Shown in pieces: positions 8,772 through 17,962 of a DNA stretch of 64,000 bases; position 1 is the stretch's first letter, and each line of letters starts with the position of its first letter. Source of the stretch: Euzebyella saccharophila (GTDB lineage: Bacteria > Bacteroidota > Bacteroidia > Flavobacteriales > Flavobacteriaceae). The DNA lies in the NCBI RefSeq assembly GCF_014855495.1, contig NZ_JACYFJ010000003.1, positions 1-64,000 of the forward strand. Direction: 5' to 3'. The notes beneath the pieces are model-generated. The model had not been told where the DNA came from. It did not search any database and saw only the letters and a list, made by a program, of their open reading frames with translations. The position numbers were made by a program, and so were the translations under genes.

Positions 8772-10358
8772 CTAATCACTACTTAACATTACCAATGAGT
8801 GCGCTGGCAGTTTTAAGTTTAGAATACCTTTTCTAACCTTGAATTCTTTAAAAGGTTTAGGTATTACCTTATCAGCATTTTCAAAAGTATTATGATCTTG
8901 AAGTTTAGGGGATGTTAAAATTTGTGCCTCGAAGTTCTTCGAATTCAAATTAGCAACATTGATTTCTATTGATATTTCTTTTTCAGGATCGATGTTTACA
9001 ATGGAAATATGCTTTTTTCCATCTGAATTCTCGGAAGCTGATACCGATACCACCGGCAACCCTCTATATTCAGCATTGTTTTCAATTTCTGTAGGTATAA
9101 GTAATGCGTCATGGTGAACTTTATACATATGCATTACATGATAGGTGGGTGTCTTAATCATTTTTTCTTCATCGGTTAAAATAACTGCCTGAAGAACGTT
9201 TACCACTTGGGCCAAATTGGCCATTTTTACTCTCCGCGCATGATTGTTAAACGTGTTTAGAACTGTTCCCGCAATCATTACGTCACGAATAGTGTTCTGT
9301 TGGTAAAGAACCCCATTCTTCACTTCTGGCTCTGCATCATACCATCCACCCCATTCATCAACAAAAAGGTCTACCTTACCGTCGGGATCGTACTTATCCA
9401 TTATTTCAATATGCTTCGTAACGTATTCCTCCATATTTAAGGCCTGCTCCATTGTTTTAAAATAGATTTCCTCATCAAAATTTACCGAGGGTCCTTTAAC
9501 ATCCCAATTAAAAACGGCATAATCATGAAGGGCGACCGCTTCCATCAATTCATGAGGTACATTTTTCATTAGGGTCTCTGTCCAATGATAATCATCTTCT
9601 GAAGCACCCGAAGCAATGCGGTATACCTCAGATTCACCTGACCAACCGGCCATAAAAGTGGCGTATTGTCTATAAATATTAGCGTAATATTCGGCAGTCA
9701 TATTACCGCCACAACCCCAAGCTTCATTACCTACACCCCAATATTTTACTTTCCATGGCTCTTCGCGACCGTTTTTACGTCGCCAATCGGCCATGGGACT
9801 TGTGCCGTCATGGTTAGTATATTGAACCCAATCTATCAACTCTTGTACGGTACCACTGCCAACGTTAGCGGATAAGTAAGGCTCTGCCTCTAAAACCTCA
9901 CAGAGATTCAGAAAGTTATGTGTGCCGAAACTATTGTCTTCAGTAGTACCGCCCCACCAGCGATTAACAATGGTAGGCCTTTCTGATTGGGGCCCAACCC
10001 CATCTTTCCAATGGTAGGTATCTGCAAAACAGCCACCGGGCCAGCGTAGGTTCGGAATATCAAGTTCTTTAAGGGCTTCTATGATATCATTTCGTACACC
10101 ATCTGTATTTGGTATAGTCTTGTTTTCTTCTCCCACGTATAACCCTTCATAGATACATCTACCTAAATGCTCTGCAAAATGACCATAAATATGTTTGCTT
10201 ATGGTGTCTTTTGATTTTTCGGCGCTAAAATCAATTTTTACGGTATTCTGAGCGAATACTGTAGAGACCAGCGCCAAGCACAGTAAGCCTGATAATTTTA
10301 CTTTTCTTCTAAATGAAAATCTCAATTTTTTAGCTAAGGGAAATAGATTGGTTGCCAT
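8772..10358 (-). CDS. GH51 alpha-L-arabinofuranosidase, secreted
   Basis: Releases L-arabinofuranosyl units from arabinoxylan or arabinan oligosaccharides by a retaining mechanism. The 528 residues include a Sec signal with a long basic n-region, ending TVFAQ-NT. The GH51 (clan GH-A) core begins ISKHIYGHFAEHLGRCIY, and LRWPGGCFADTYHWKDG is typical. The acid/base glutamate is E212 in GVGNEAWG and the nucleophile E335 in FVDEWGGWYD. A C-terminal beta-sandwich of about 130 residues follows. It stands alone between its own promoter region, which has an exact copy of the window's recurrent operator, and the araA spacer. It supplies arabinose to both pentose routes encoded nearby. Confidence 0.94.
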   Translation of the reverse strand: MATNLFPLAKKLRFSFRRKVKLSGLLCLALVSTVFAQNTVKIDFSAEKSKDTISKHIYGHFAEHLGRCIYEGLYVGEENKTIPNTDGVRNDIIEALKELDIPNLRWPGGCFADTYHWKDGVGPQSERPTIVNRWWGGTTEDNSFGTHNFLNLCEVLEAEPYLSANVGSGTVQELIDWVQYTNHDGTSPMADWRRKNGREEPWKVKYWGVGNEAWGCGGNMTAEYYANIYRQYATFMAGWSGESEVYRIASGASEDDYHWTETLMKNVPHELMEAVALHDYAVFNWDVKGPSVNFDEEIYFKTMEQALNMEEYVTKHIEIMDKYDPDGKVDLFVDEWGGWYDAEPEVKNGVLYQQNTIRDVMIAGTVLNTFNNHARRVKMANLAQVVNVLQAVILTDEEKMIKTPTYHVMHMYKVHHDALLIPTEIENNAEYRGLPVVSVSASENSDGKKHISIVNIDPEKEISIEINVANLNSKNFEAQILTSPKLQDHNTFENADKVIPKPFKEFKVRKGILNLKLPAHSLVMLSSD

Positions 10359-10370
10359 GTTATTTTAATT

Positions 10371-10389
10371 AAGTGTGTATAAGACACGT
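10371..10389 (-). promoter_or_regulatory. Exact GTGT-N7-ACAC operator before GH51
   Basis: The core is GTGT (10373-10376), GTATAAG, ACAC (10384-10387). Its flanks AAGTGT and ACACGTAAAAAT are identical to those of the copy at 45614-45638, more than 35 kb away and before the GH95 operon. It lies 12 bases upstream of the GH51 start codon and downstream of the presumed promoter, the position expected of a repressor roadblock. The cognate factor is inferred to be the AraR-like protein at 45913-46647. Confidence 0.6.
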
Positions 10390-10402
10390 AAAAATAGTCA
10401 AA

Positions 10403-10410
10403 CAAATCTA
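10403..10410 (-). promoter_or_regulatory. TAnnTTTG -7 box for GH51 gene
   Basis: On the reverse strand the bases read TAGATTTG, a full match to the Bacteroidota -7 consensus. Transcription would start near 10396, just before the operator at 10371-10389, leaving a leader of roughly 40 bases. No clear -33 TTG stands at the usual distance, so confidence is moderate. Confidence 0.4.
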
Positions 10411-10575
10411 TTATTAACAACTAATATGATAATTTCTCGATTTTTTTCTCAAAAAATTCATTTAATCACAAAACATACAGGTAATTAAATTTCTGATTAA
10501 TAATTATTTATGTACAACAGCGCTCTCAGCATCACCTCGAAAGTATTTTGATGCTTATGGAGCCCACTTATACAG

Positions 10576-10611
10576 AAAAAAAGAACCACTTATCTCAAAG
10601 TGGTTCTTTTT
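10576..10611 (-). terminator. Rho-independent terminator of the FAH-KGSADH operon
   Basis: Perfect 14-base arms, AAAAAGAACCACTT (10578-10591) and AAGTGGTTCTTTTT (10598-10611), flank a six-base loop. Read leftward, the hairpin is followed by a run of T, about 45 bases after the stop of the FAH-family gene. An A-run on the other side gives some bidirectional character, but no rightward gene ends here. Confidence 0.85.
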
Positions 10612-10655
10612 ATGGGGCATAAAAATTATAAAAGAGCTAATTTTCAAAAATTTAG

Positions 10656-11876
10656 CTAAGCGTTTTCCGCTCTTTGCGACAAGGTCATTCTTTTGTATGT
10701 ATAATCTACAAAAGCATTGATACCGAAATTCCATTTAGGGATTTTATCGGAATTATTCACCCAATTGATCAATTTGCCCAATTTAGGTGAAGCAATGGTT
10801 ACCTTGTCATTTATTTTGTGTGTAAATCCCATTCCTTCTTCGCCCCTGTCTAAAGTTGGCGCAAACATAGTTCCACAAAATAATACGAAACCATCAGGGT
10901 ATTGGTGATTACCATTGAGCACCTGAGCTACTAAATCTTCAGGTGAACGACTTATCGACCCCATATCGCTGGCGTCTTCCAATAGAAAACCATCCTCTCC
11001 TTCAATTGTAAGTGATACGTTACACGCTTTTACATCTTTTAAAGAAAAAGTGTCATCGAACAATCGAAACAAAGGCCCGATAGCGCACGAGCCATTCTGA
11101 TCCTTGGCTTCACCCAACAACAAAGCACTTCGGCCTTCATAATCGCGTAAATTCACATCATTGCCTAACGCAGCTCCTACAATTTTGCCGGTATTTGATA
11201 CCACTAAGACCACCTCTGGCTCCGGATTATTCCAAGAAGAATCGTGCAGTACCCCTACTTCAGCTCCGAAACCAATCGAAGAAAAAGGTTGACTCTTTGT
11301 AAAAACCTCGGCGTCTGGCCCTATACCCACCTCAAGATATTGAGACCAAATACCTCTTCTTTTCAATTCTTCCTTTAACTTAATAGCATGTTCCGAACCA
11401 GGTTTAATTTCATTCAACCCCTCACCTATGGTAGATGTTATTTCTCCCCTTATCTGTTTTGCAAGACTGGGGTCGCCTTTAGCCTTTTCTTCAATAACCC
11501 TTTCCAACAGACTTTTTATAAATGTTACACCACAGGCCTTTACCGCTTGCGTGTCATTTGGGGCCATAAAAAAGGGTTGATTGCCATTCTGATTATAGAA
11601 GAGGGTATTGTTCAAAATATCGCTTAGTGTACCTATTTTCCTAATATTAGCGTCTCCGGTAGTTAAAACACTCATATAGGAATCACTGCTTATTAGTTGA
11701 CTGGTAGACTTGTAGTAGTACGATAAATCGAAGACCTCACCGTTTTTAACCCATACTACATGCGGCCCCTCTACGTTGTTAAAAGCTAGTTCTTGTGGTA
11801 CATGACATCGGCCCACCCAAGTTCCTATCCGGGCATGATCCGGTATTATTTCTTTTATATCCATATCTTGATTCAT
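10656..11876 (-). CDS. FAH-family 2-keto-3-deoxy-pentonate dehydratase (probable)
   Basis: A 406-residue cytoplasmic protein of the fumarylacetoacetate hydrolase superfamily. Its C-terminal half has the metal-site region: PEPEVVLVV, then GNDVNLRDYEGRSALLLGEA and NGSCAIGPL. This resembles the 2-keto-3-deoxy-D-arabonate dehydratase of the Sulfolobus pentose pathway, which turns keto-deoxy-pentonate into alpha-ketoglutarate semialdehyde. The three-base gap to the upstream semialdehyde dehydrogenase strongly supports that role, since the product of one is the substrate of the other. No signal peptide is present. A fumarylpyruvate or diketo-deoxy-fuconate hydrolase role is the main alternative, but the partner gene argues against it. 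Confidence 0.75.
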   Translation of the reverse strand: MNQDMDIKEIIPDHARIGTWVGRCHVPQELAFNNVEGPHVVWVKNGEVFDLSYYYKSTSQLISSDSYMSVLTTGDANIRKIGTLSDILNNTLFYNQNGNQPFFMAPNDTQAVKACGVTFIKSLLERVIEEKAKGDPSLAKQIRGEITSTIGEGLNEIKPGSEHAIKLKEELKRRGIWSQYLEVGIGPDAEVFTKSQPFSSIGFGAEVGVLHDSSWNNPEPEVVLVVSNTGKIVGAALGNDVNLRDYEGRSALLLGEAKDQNGSCAIGPLFRLFDDTFSLKDVKACNVSLTIEGEDGFLLEDASDMGSISRSPEDLVAQVLNGNHQYPDGFVLFCGTMFAPTLDRGEEGMGFTHKINDKVTIASPKLGKLINWVNNSDKIPKWNFGINAFVDYTYKRMTLSQRAENA

Positions 11877-11879
11877 CTA

Positions 11880-13454
11880 CTATATATTATCGGTGGTATA
11901 AACCCCATTTACCAATCTAACAATTTTATTAATGTTTTCATCTTGAAGATCAATAGGTAATTTTTCTTGCGGAATGTTCTGGTAGCATTTTACGGTACAA
12001 AAACGTTCTATTGCGGCTGTACCCACCGAGGTAGTGGCCTCAAACGTTGAAGAAGGATATGGGCCACCATGATGCATTGACGGACAAACCTCTACACCCG
12101 TAGGAAACCCGTTAAATATCAATCTTCCCACTTTTTGCTCCAAGGCATCCAAGACATCGACCAACCCTGTATCTTCATCTGCATGAACGGTACCGGTTAA
12201 ATGCCCCCCTAGACTTTTAATAACATCCACTAATTCACCATTATCTTCGCACTGTACGACTATAGCTGCCGGACCAAAAATTTCATCTTCCAATTCTGGA
12301 GTGGCCAAGAATTTCTTTGCACTTACCTCGAAAAGATTTCCATTATTTTCTTTTTGAGAAATAATTTCCACAGAATCGGTGTCCTTTGTCTTTTGCACAT
12401 TCTCCCTAAAACTTTCTTTGATTCGCTCATTTAAAAAATACCCGATATTTATCGCTCCCAATGCCTCGACCAAATCAGCTATAAAAGTTGAGTATTGGTC
12501 ATTTTTCATAACCAATACTAGGCCTGGCTTAGTACAAAATTGTCCAGTTCCCAAGGTAATAGAACCTGCCAAGCCAGTGGCAATCTCTTTACCCCTGTTT
12601 TCAATGGCCTTGGGCATAATCACTAGAGGATTGGTACTGCCCATTTCTGCAAATACAGGTATAGGGTTTGGCCTAGAGGCCCCTATATTATAAAGTATTC
12701 TACCTACATGGGTGCTACCGGTAAACCCAACGGCCTTTAATTTCGGATGCTGTACCAATGCTTTACTTATTTCTGGCGAAAACCCTTGCACCATGGCAAA
12801 CATTGCAGCAGGAAAATTGTTCTTTTCAATTGCCTTCTGTATTGCCCTTGTACACAATTCAGTAGTCGCCGGATGACTTGGGTGCCCTTTCACCACAATA
12901 GTATTACCCGCAGCAATGGCCGAAGCTGTATCACCCCCTAATGTAGAGAATGCCAAAGGAAAATTTGATGCAGAAAAGACTGCCACCGTTCCAAGAGGTC
13001 GATATATTCGTCTAATATCTGGCTTTGGTAAAGGTTGCCGATCAGGTATCGCGGTATCTATTCGAGCTTGTTGCCAATCGCCTTTTCTTACCAAATTCGC
13101 GAAAGAACGTAATTGATTACAAGTTCTACCTCGCTCACCGGTCAGCCGTGCTTCACCTAATCCAGTTTCCGCATTACATACAACAATTAACTGCGAACCT
13201 AAGGCTTCGAGCTCATCGGCTATTGAATCTAACAAATCGGCCCTTTCGTTCATACTTTTTATGCGTACAGCCTCAAAAGCTATAGCTGCTGCTGTAACAG
13301 CCTCATCTACTTGACTTACGTCCGCCGCAATAAACGCTTCTCCTTTTTCTCCATTTACCGGGTTCTGGGCATTGAATTCGTCGCCCTTACCTACTTGCCA
13401 GGTGCCTCCGATATAATTTTTTCTTGAAATAATCTCCTCGGTCATAATTTTCAT
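11880..13454 (-). CDS. 2,5-dioxovalerate (alpha-ketoglutarate semialdehyde) dehydrogenase
   Basis: Oxidises alpha-ketoglutarate semialdehyde to 2-oxoglutarate with NAD(P)+, the last step of oxidative pentose or hexarate catabolism. The 524-residue ALDH fold has NYIGGTW at the start, SASNFPLAFS and the NAD-site GFTGSTHVG. The general-base E270 is in FAEMGSTNP, and the catalytic C307 in GTGQFCTKPGL. The HHGGPYPSSTF segment is typical of this ALDH subgroup. It leads a two-gene operon with the FAH-family dehydratase and diverges from the sugar-acid operon starting at 14101. The start at 13454 or three codons later cannot be separated. Confidence 0.85.
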   Translation of the reverse strand: MKIMTEEIISRKNYIGGTWQVGKGDEFNAQNPVNGEKGEAFIAADVSQVDEAVTAAAIAFEAVRIKSMNERADLLDSIADELEALGSQLIVVCNAETGLGEARLTGERGRTCNQLRSFANLVRKGDWQQARIDTAIPDRQPLPKPDIRRIYRPLGTVAVFSASNFPLAFSTLGGDTASAIAAGNTIVVKGHPSHPATTELCTRAIQKAIEKNNFPAAMFAMVQGFSPEISKALVQHPKLKAVGFTGSTHVGRILYNIGASRPNPIPVFAEMGSTNPLVIMPKAIENRGKEIATGLAGSITLGTGQFCTKPGLVLVMKNDQYSTFIADLVEALGAINIGYFLNERIKESFRENVQKTKDTDSVEIISQKENNGNLFEVSAKKFLATPELEDEIFGPAAIVVQCEDNGELVDVIKSLGGHLTGTVHADEDTGLVDVLDALEQKVGRLIFNGFPTGVEVCPSMHHGGPYPSSTFEATTSVGTAAIERFCTVKCYQNIPQEKLPIDLQDENINKIVRLVNGVYTTDNI

Positions 13455-13776
13455 GAATAGTTTAATTTATTAAATGATTAGAGCTTTAGTTTTAAATTTT
13501 TAGGGTTTTGATTTCATTTTATGGTGAAAAGAATATTCAAAGATCATTGCTCTCAAAATGAAGTTCTCTTCCCATTAAAGCGTATAAAAAATGTTTTCAT
13601 CTCTTAAGTTATTTCAGTCTTAACCCCCAAACGACACTTAGCTGAATTTTGAAAATTTGGGACTAAAATATGATTACACCTCTAGGGTCGATACAATAAA
13701 AGTGATATTATCAGCGAGTCTTTTGATAAATAGATATGTTAAAGTTTCTTAAAATTAAAATTACACATTTTTCTTT

Positions 13777-13794
13777 TAGTGTGAAAATCACACG
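13777..13794. promoter_or_regulatory. Exact operator between divergent arms of the oxidative pathway
   Basis: GTGT-GAAAATC-ACAC at 13779-13793 contains a perfect GTGTGA/TCACAC dyad, with TAGTGT and ACACGT flanks like the copies at 10371 and 45614. It sits in the 646-base spacer (13455-14100) between the semialdehyde dehydrogenase and the DUF4440-led operon, 325 and 307 bases from the two starts, so it could control both. The remaining spacer is very AT-rich and I see no gene or secure -7 box in it. Confidence 0.6.
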
Positions 13795-14100
13795 TTTAGA
13801 AAAAAACACACCTAACTATCACGATTTGAGCAAAATAATTATTTGTCAATTGCGAAAATTATTAAATATATTGTGATGGATTAATTAATAAAAGGTTATG
13901 ATTTTTTTCATTTTAAAAATTCTTTAAATGAAATTTTAAGAAAATGAAATAATCAAAAATCATGTTTATGAGAGGCAAATATATCATTTAACAATTGTTT
14001 TGCCTCAGTCAACTAAAATCAGTTTAGTTCATATGTGCTATAAATAATTTTTCTTAAAGCCTAAACTAGACATGTATTTACTATCAAGACCAACTAAATT

Positions 14101-14550
14101 ATGAAGCATACTTTTCTCAATAAATCGGGCGTACTTATTTGGCTATTATTATTTATGACCTTCTACGCGGTAGCACAAAGTTCTTTAAGAAAAGAAGATA
14201 TTATACAGACATTAAAAGAGTTTGATAATGCCATGGTACAGCGCAACTCTGAAGTTTTAGCTTCAATTGTATCAGATAACTTAACATACGGCCATTCAAG
14301 TGGCAACATTCAGAATAAAGACCAATTTTTAGATGACGCCTTAAATGGTCCATTTCAATTCATTTCGATAGCTAATGAAGAACAAAGCCTTGTCGTTTCT
14401 AAAGATACAGGTATTGTGAGGCATATTCTTGCTGCAGATGCCAAGAATAATGGCAGCCCCACGAAGATTCGAATAGGTGTACTTATGGTGTTTCAAAAAA
14501 ACGATCATGGTAAAATATTGCTTTTGGCCCGACAGGCTTACAAACTTTAA
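14101..14550 (+). CDS. Secreted DUF4440 (SnoaL/NTF2-like) protein
   Basis: A 149-residue exported protein: signal peptide with core VLIWLLLFMTFYAVAQ, then one NTF2-like domain of the DUF4440 type. It has a helical start (LKEFDNAMVQRN), the segment DNLTYGHSSG, and the strand pair VVSKDTGIVRH and IRIGVLMVFQK. DUF4440 domains form small cone-shaped cavities and some relatives act as isomerases or binding proteins, but no catalytic residues can be assigned. It is the first gene of the rightward sugar-acid operon, 40 bases before the RraA-like gene. Its recurrent-looking pairing with a secreted RraA-like protein suggests a joint function. Confidence 0.7.
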   Translation: MKHTFLNKSGVLIWLLLFMTFYAVAQSSLRKEDIIQTLKEFDNAMVQRNSEVLASIVSDNLTYGHSSGNIQNKDQFLDDALNGPFQFISIANEEQSLVVSKDTGIVRHILAADAKNNGSPTKIRIGVLMVFQKNDHGKILLLARQAYKL

Positions 14551-14590
14551 ACAATAAATAAGCTGATTAATAATCTAACTGAATATAATT

Positions 14591-15526
14591 ATGTTGAAAA
14601 CAAAATGCACATTGATAATTCTTCTTATTGGCCTTGTTGTGCACACGAACGCTCAACAGATTACCAAAGAAGAACTGATTCTTTTAACCAACGAATGGAA
14701 AGGTGAAAGATTTGAGGATGGCAGACCCAAAGTATCTGATGAGATTTTAGACCGAATGAAATCGGTAAGCTTGGAAGAGGCTTGGGCAGTGATGAAAAAT
14801 GAAGGATATCGATATCAGATAGCCGAAGACTGGAAATTGATCAATCCTGATAGTGTTCTAGTGGGCAGGGCCCTTACCGCTACTTTTATGCCCGGGCGTC
14901 CAGACGTATGGAAAGCAATTGATGATAGAGGTAAAGCTCAAGGTAAAAGGGGGCAAAACACTTGGCCGGTCGATTTGCTGGTCAAAAGAGACGTTTACGT
15001 GGCAGATCAGTTCGGGGCCGACCGAGATGGTCCGACGATTGGCGACAATGTGGGTAACGCTATTTATGCAAAATCAGGTAATGGTATTGTATATGACGGG
15101 GCCCTACGCGATGTTGAGGGGTTAATGGAGATTGGTGGTTTTACTTCTTTTTATACCAGCTATGATGCCTCGCACCACAATCCGCCGGGCGATATCAACA
15201 CCATGATCGTAGGTATCAACCAACCAACCCGTATAAGAACTGTAACTGTAATGCCCGGAGATGTAGTATTGGGAAAATTGGGCGTGGTTGCCTTTATACC
15301 TCCCCATTTGGCGGAGAGGGTTGTGACTACCTCTGAGATTGTTAGGTTGAGAGATATGTTCGGCCATGAAAGAATACGAGAAGGAGTATATACTGCCGGC
15401 CAGATAGATACGCGCTGGGCAGATGAAATAGAGAAAGATTTTAGCGAATGGCTCAATGAACACATTGATGAATTGCCCGTTCCTAAAAAGCAAATTCAAG
15501 AAATACTGAAGAAAAGAACCTGGTAA
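14591..15526 (+). CDS. Secreted RraA-like (HMG/CHA aldolase fold) protein
   Basis: A 311-residue protein with a Sec signal (CTLIILLIGLVVHTNAQQ) and an RraA-family domain. The signature GNGIVYDGALRDVEGL carries the Arg-Asp pair that, in 4-hydroxy-4-methyl-2-oxoglutarate aldolases, binds substrate and a divalent metal. Cytoplasmic RraA proteins inhibit RNase E, but export rules that out here. In this operon, next to an exported dehydratase, a lyase, aldolase or decarboxylase acting on 2-keto acids is plausible, for example splitting a keto-deoxy sugar acid. The N-terminal 70 residues (KEELILLTNEWKGERFEDGRPK) are an extension not needed for the fold. Function is uncertain. Confidence 0.65.
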   Translation: MLKTKCTLIILLIGLVVHTNAQQITKEELILLTNEWKGERFEDGRPKVSDEILDRMKSVSLEEAWAVMKNEGYRYQIAEDWKLINPDSVLVGRALTATFMPGRPDVWKAIDDRGKAQGKRGQNTWPVDLLVKRDVYVADQFGADRDGPTIGDNVGNAIYAKSGNGIVYDGALRDVEGLMEIGGFTSFYTSYDASHHNPPGDINTMIVGINQPTRIRTVTVMPGDVVLGKLGVVAFIPPHLAERVVTTSEIVRLRDMFGHERIREGVYTAGQIDTRWADEIEKDFSEWLNEHIDELPVPKKQIQEILKKRTW

Positions 15527-15546
15527 TTAAAAAAACAAAACTTTAA

Positions 15547-16830
15547 ATGAAAAATTCAAGAAGGTCGTTCATCTCAAAATCATTACTGGCCGGAGCTGGT
15601 GTCGGCCTAGCGGCAAATGCAACCTATGGGTCCGAATACTTAACAGCAGTTGACAAAAATCCAAAATTATCGGCCCCATCAGACTTAAAAATTACAGATG
15701 TAAAATGTGGTTTTATTCGACGTGGTAGCGGTCTATTCGTAAAAATTCATACTAATCAAGGAATTTATGGTTGTGGTGAGGGAGTAGATGCCGTACCGGG
15801 TACTTACCACTTAGTCAAAAGAATGGGCTGGTTTTTAAGAGACCAAAGTCCGTTCAATGTACATAAAATTTTTGAGGATATTCGGCGTGCCGGTCATTTC
15901 GGAGGAGGACAATCAGGTACGTACGTCGCTGTTCTTTCTGCCATAGAGACCGCTTTATGGGATTTGGCGGGCAAAGCGTTAGACCTACCTGTTTATAAGC
16001 TACTTGGTGGAAAATTTCGTGATAAAGTAAGGGTCTATTGCGACACCGCTTTGTACCGGGTAAAATTTCCTTCGCCAGATGACTTTGCCACTGCGGCCAA
16101 AGATGCTATCAAAAACTGGGGGTTCAACGCGCTAAAATTTGATTTGGATTATGCTAGTGACCCCGATAAGTATGATCGTTATAATTGGACAGCCAGTCCT
16201 GGCGAAATCGCGCGAATGTATAACCAGCTTGCCGCGGTAAGAGAAGCCGTCGGACCAAAAATTGACCTTTGTGTCGATATGCACGGCCGTTATGACCATG
16301 TAACCGCACAAACCATTGCCAAAAAAGTAGAAGATCTTAACTTAACTTGGCTCGAAGAACCGATTCCTGCCGAGAATTTTGATGCTTTTAAAGCCATTGC
16401 TGCAGAAACGAGCACTCCCATCTCTGCAGGCGAAAATGTTTATTTAGGCCACGGCTTTAAACAACTGTTAGACAATGGAGTGGACATTGTTATGCCCGAC
16501 CTACAAAAATGTGGTGGTCTTGGTGAAGGACAACGAATTGCCAACCTTGCCAATTTGTATTATGTACCTTTCTCACCACACATGGTCGCATCTTTCTTAG
16601 GGGCAATGGCATGTGCCCATGTATGTGCTTCAGTACCGAATTTCCATTTGATGGAGTGGCAATCATATTTTCATACCGATCCTATGTTCAAAGAAATAGT
16701 TACCTATGATGAAGGCGACTGGGTCAAAGACAGTTTCGTAAAAGTGTCTGAGAAACCGGGTATAGGTGTCGATATCAATGAAGAGGCCATGAAAAAATAT
16801 GCTCCCGAAGGAATTCCATTTTTCGAATAG
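15547..16830 (+). CDS. Tat-exported sugar-acid dehydratase, mandelate racemase/enolase superfamily
   Basis: Removes water from an aldonic acid to give a 2-keto-3-deoxy acid. The 427-residue protein starts with a twin-arginine signal (NSRRSFISKSLLAGAGVGLAA), so it would be folded and metal-loaded before export. All superfamily metal and base positions are visible: D244 in VDMHG, the glutamate of WLEEP (E270/E271), E296 in AGEN, D318 in MPDLQKCGG, H345 in SPHM and E370 in MEWQ. The pattern fits galactonate or arabinonate dehydratases. It lies 20 bases after the RraA-like gene and 13 before a BASS transporter. An epimerase or racemase activity cannot be excluded by sequence alone. Confidence 0.8.
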   Translation: MKNSRRSFISKSLLAGAGVGLAANATYGSEYLTAVDKNPKLSAPSDLKITDVKCGFIRRGSGLFVKIHTNQGIYGCGEGVDAVPGTYHLVKRMGWFLRDQSPFNVHKIFEDIRRAGHFGGGQSGTYVAVLSAIETALWDLAGKALDLPVYKLLGGKFRDKVRVYCDTALYRVKFPSPDDFATAAKDAIKNWGFNALKFDLDYASDPDKYDRYNWTASPGEIARMYNQLAAVREAVGPKIDLCVDMHGRYDHVTAQTIAKKVEDLNLTWLEEPIPAENFDAFKAIAAETSTPISAGENVYLGHGFKQLLDNGVDIVMPDLQKCGGLGEGQRIANLANLYYVPFSPHMVASFLGAMACAHVCASVPNFHLMEWQSYFHTDPMFKEIVTYDEGDWVKDSFVKVSEKPGIGVDINEEAMKKYAPEGIPFFE

Positions 16831-16843
16831 ATAATTTTTTTCA

Positions 16844-17962
16844 GTGAAATCTTTATATCAAATTTTTCTTTGGGTGGCATTTGTATTGGCCCTCGGTTCA
16901 GGCTATTTCTATTTTCAAGATAAATATGAAATTTTTGGTCCATTATTAATATTTTTCTTTTTGGCACTTTCTTTTGGTGTCAGAGGCTATAATAAAGTCA
17001 AAGGCTTTTCTTTTGCCTTATTGATATTTGCAGTAGTCTCTTTTGCCATGACCTATCCGAAATTGTTGACTACTTGGGGTGATTTTCAGGTAAAGTCTTT
17101 AATAGTACCGTTGCTACAAATCATCATGTTCGGTATGGGTACCTCAATGAGCATCAAAGATTTTGGTGAGGTCATTAAAAGTCCGAAAGCAGTTTTTATT
17201 GGGCTCGTCTGCCAATTTACGATTATGCCGATTGTAGGTGCCACCCTAGTTTTTATATTTAAATTTCCGCCAGAGATAGCGGCAGGTGTAATTTTGATAG
17301 GTTCCTCCCCTAGTGGTTTGGCTTCTAACGTAATGTGCTATATCGGCAAGGCGAATCTTGCGCTCTCTGTAACCCTTACGACCGTTGCAACTTTATTAGC
17401 TCCTTTTGTCACCCCACTTTTAATGAAATTTTTTGGTGGTGAACTTATACCAATCGATTTATGGGGAATGATGTGGAGTATAATCAAAATAACGATTTTA
17501 CCCATAGCTGCCGGACTCATTTTCAACAAACTTTTTCATGGAAAGACCGAATGGGTAGACAAGGCCATGCCCTTGGTATCTATGGGTGGTATTGCCCTTA
17601 TTTTAGGAGTTATCACCGCTGCGGGCAGAGATAATCTATTGACCATGGGAGCTGTATTGATCCTAGTAGGTCTCATTCACAACATATCTGGTTACTTCTT
17701 GGGCTATTGGGGTTGCAGAATTTTTAGGCTCGAAGAAAAATCAAGTAGAACCATTGCATTTGAAGTTGGTATGCAAAATGCAGGCCTAGCATCTGGCCTG
17801 GCCAACGAAATGGGTAAAGTTGCTACTGTAGGTCTGGCACCGGCTGTATTTGGCCCAATGATGAACATTACAGGTTCTATTCTGGCCTCGTATTGGCACA
17901 AAAATGCCCCGCTTAAAAATGATAATGTAGGGCCTATCAATGAGCCATCTACACAAAATTGA
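16844..17962 (+). CDS. BASS-family Na+-coupled organic-acid transporter
   Basis: A 372-residue inner-membrane protein with about ten helices, related to bile-acid:sodium symporters and bacterial keto-acid importers such as PanS. The start is a GTG at 16844, 13 bases after the dehydratase. The two crossing-helix regions that form the Na+ and substrate sites are recognisable as GSSPSGLASNVMC and FEVGMQNAGLASGLA. In this operon the likely cargo is the sugar acid or 2-keto-3-deoxy acid made outside the membrane, delivering it to the cytoplasmic FAH dehydratase. The cargo is inferred from context; the family is clear. Confidence 0.8.
   Translation: MKSLYQIFLWVAFVLALGSGYFYFQDKYEIFGPLLIFFFLALSFGVRGYNKVKGFSFALLIFAVVSFAMTYPKLLTTWGDFQVKSLIVPLLQIIMFGMGTSMSIKDFGEVIKSPKAVFIGLVCQFTIMPIVGATLVFIFKFPPEIAAGVILIGSSPSGLASNVMCYIGKANLALSVTLTTVATLLAPFVTPLLMKFFGGELIPIDLWGMMWSIIKITILPIAAGLIFNKLFHGKTEWVDKAMPLVSMGGIALILGVITAAGRDNLLTMGAVLILVGLIHNISGYFLGYWGCRIFRLEEKSSRTIAFEVGMQNAGLASGLANEMGKVATVGLAPAVFGPMMNITGSILASYWHKNAPLKNDNVGPINEPSTQN

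Noticed and set aside
10656-16830. L-fuconate pathway as the meaning of the enolase-superfamily dehydratase plus FAH protein
   Set aside because: The FAH gene is coupled to a semialdehyde dehydrogenase and the locus is flanked by arabinose genes; fucose-specific dehydrogenase genes are absent. It remains a secondary possibility.
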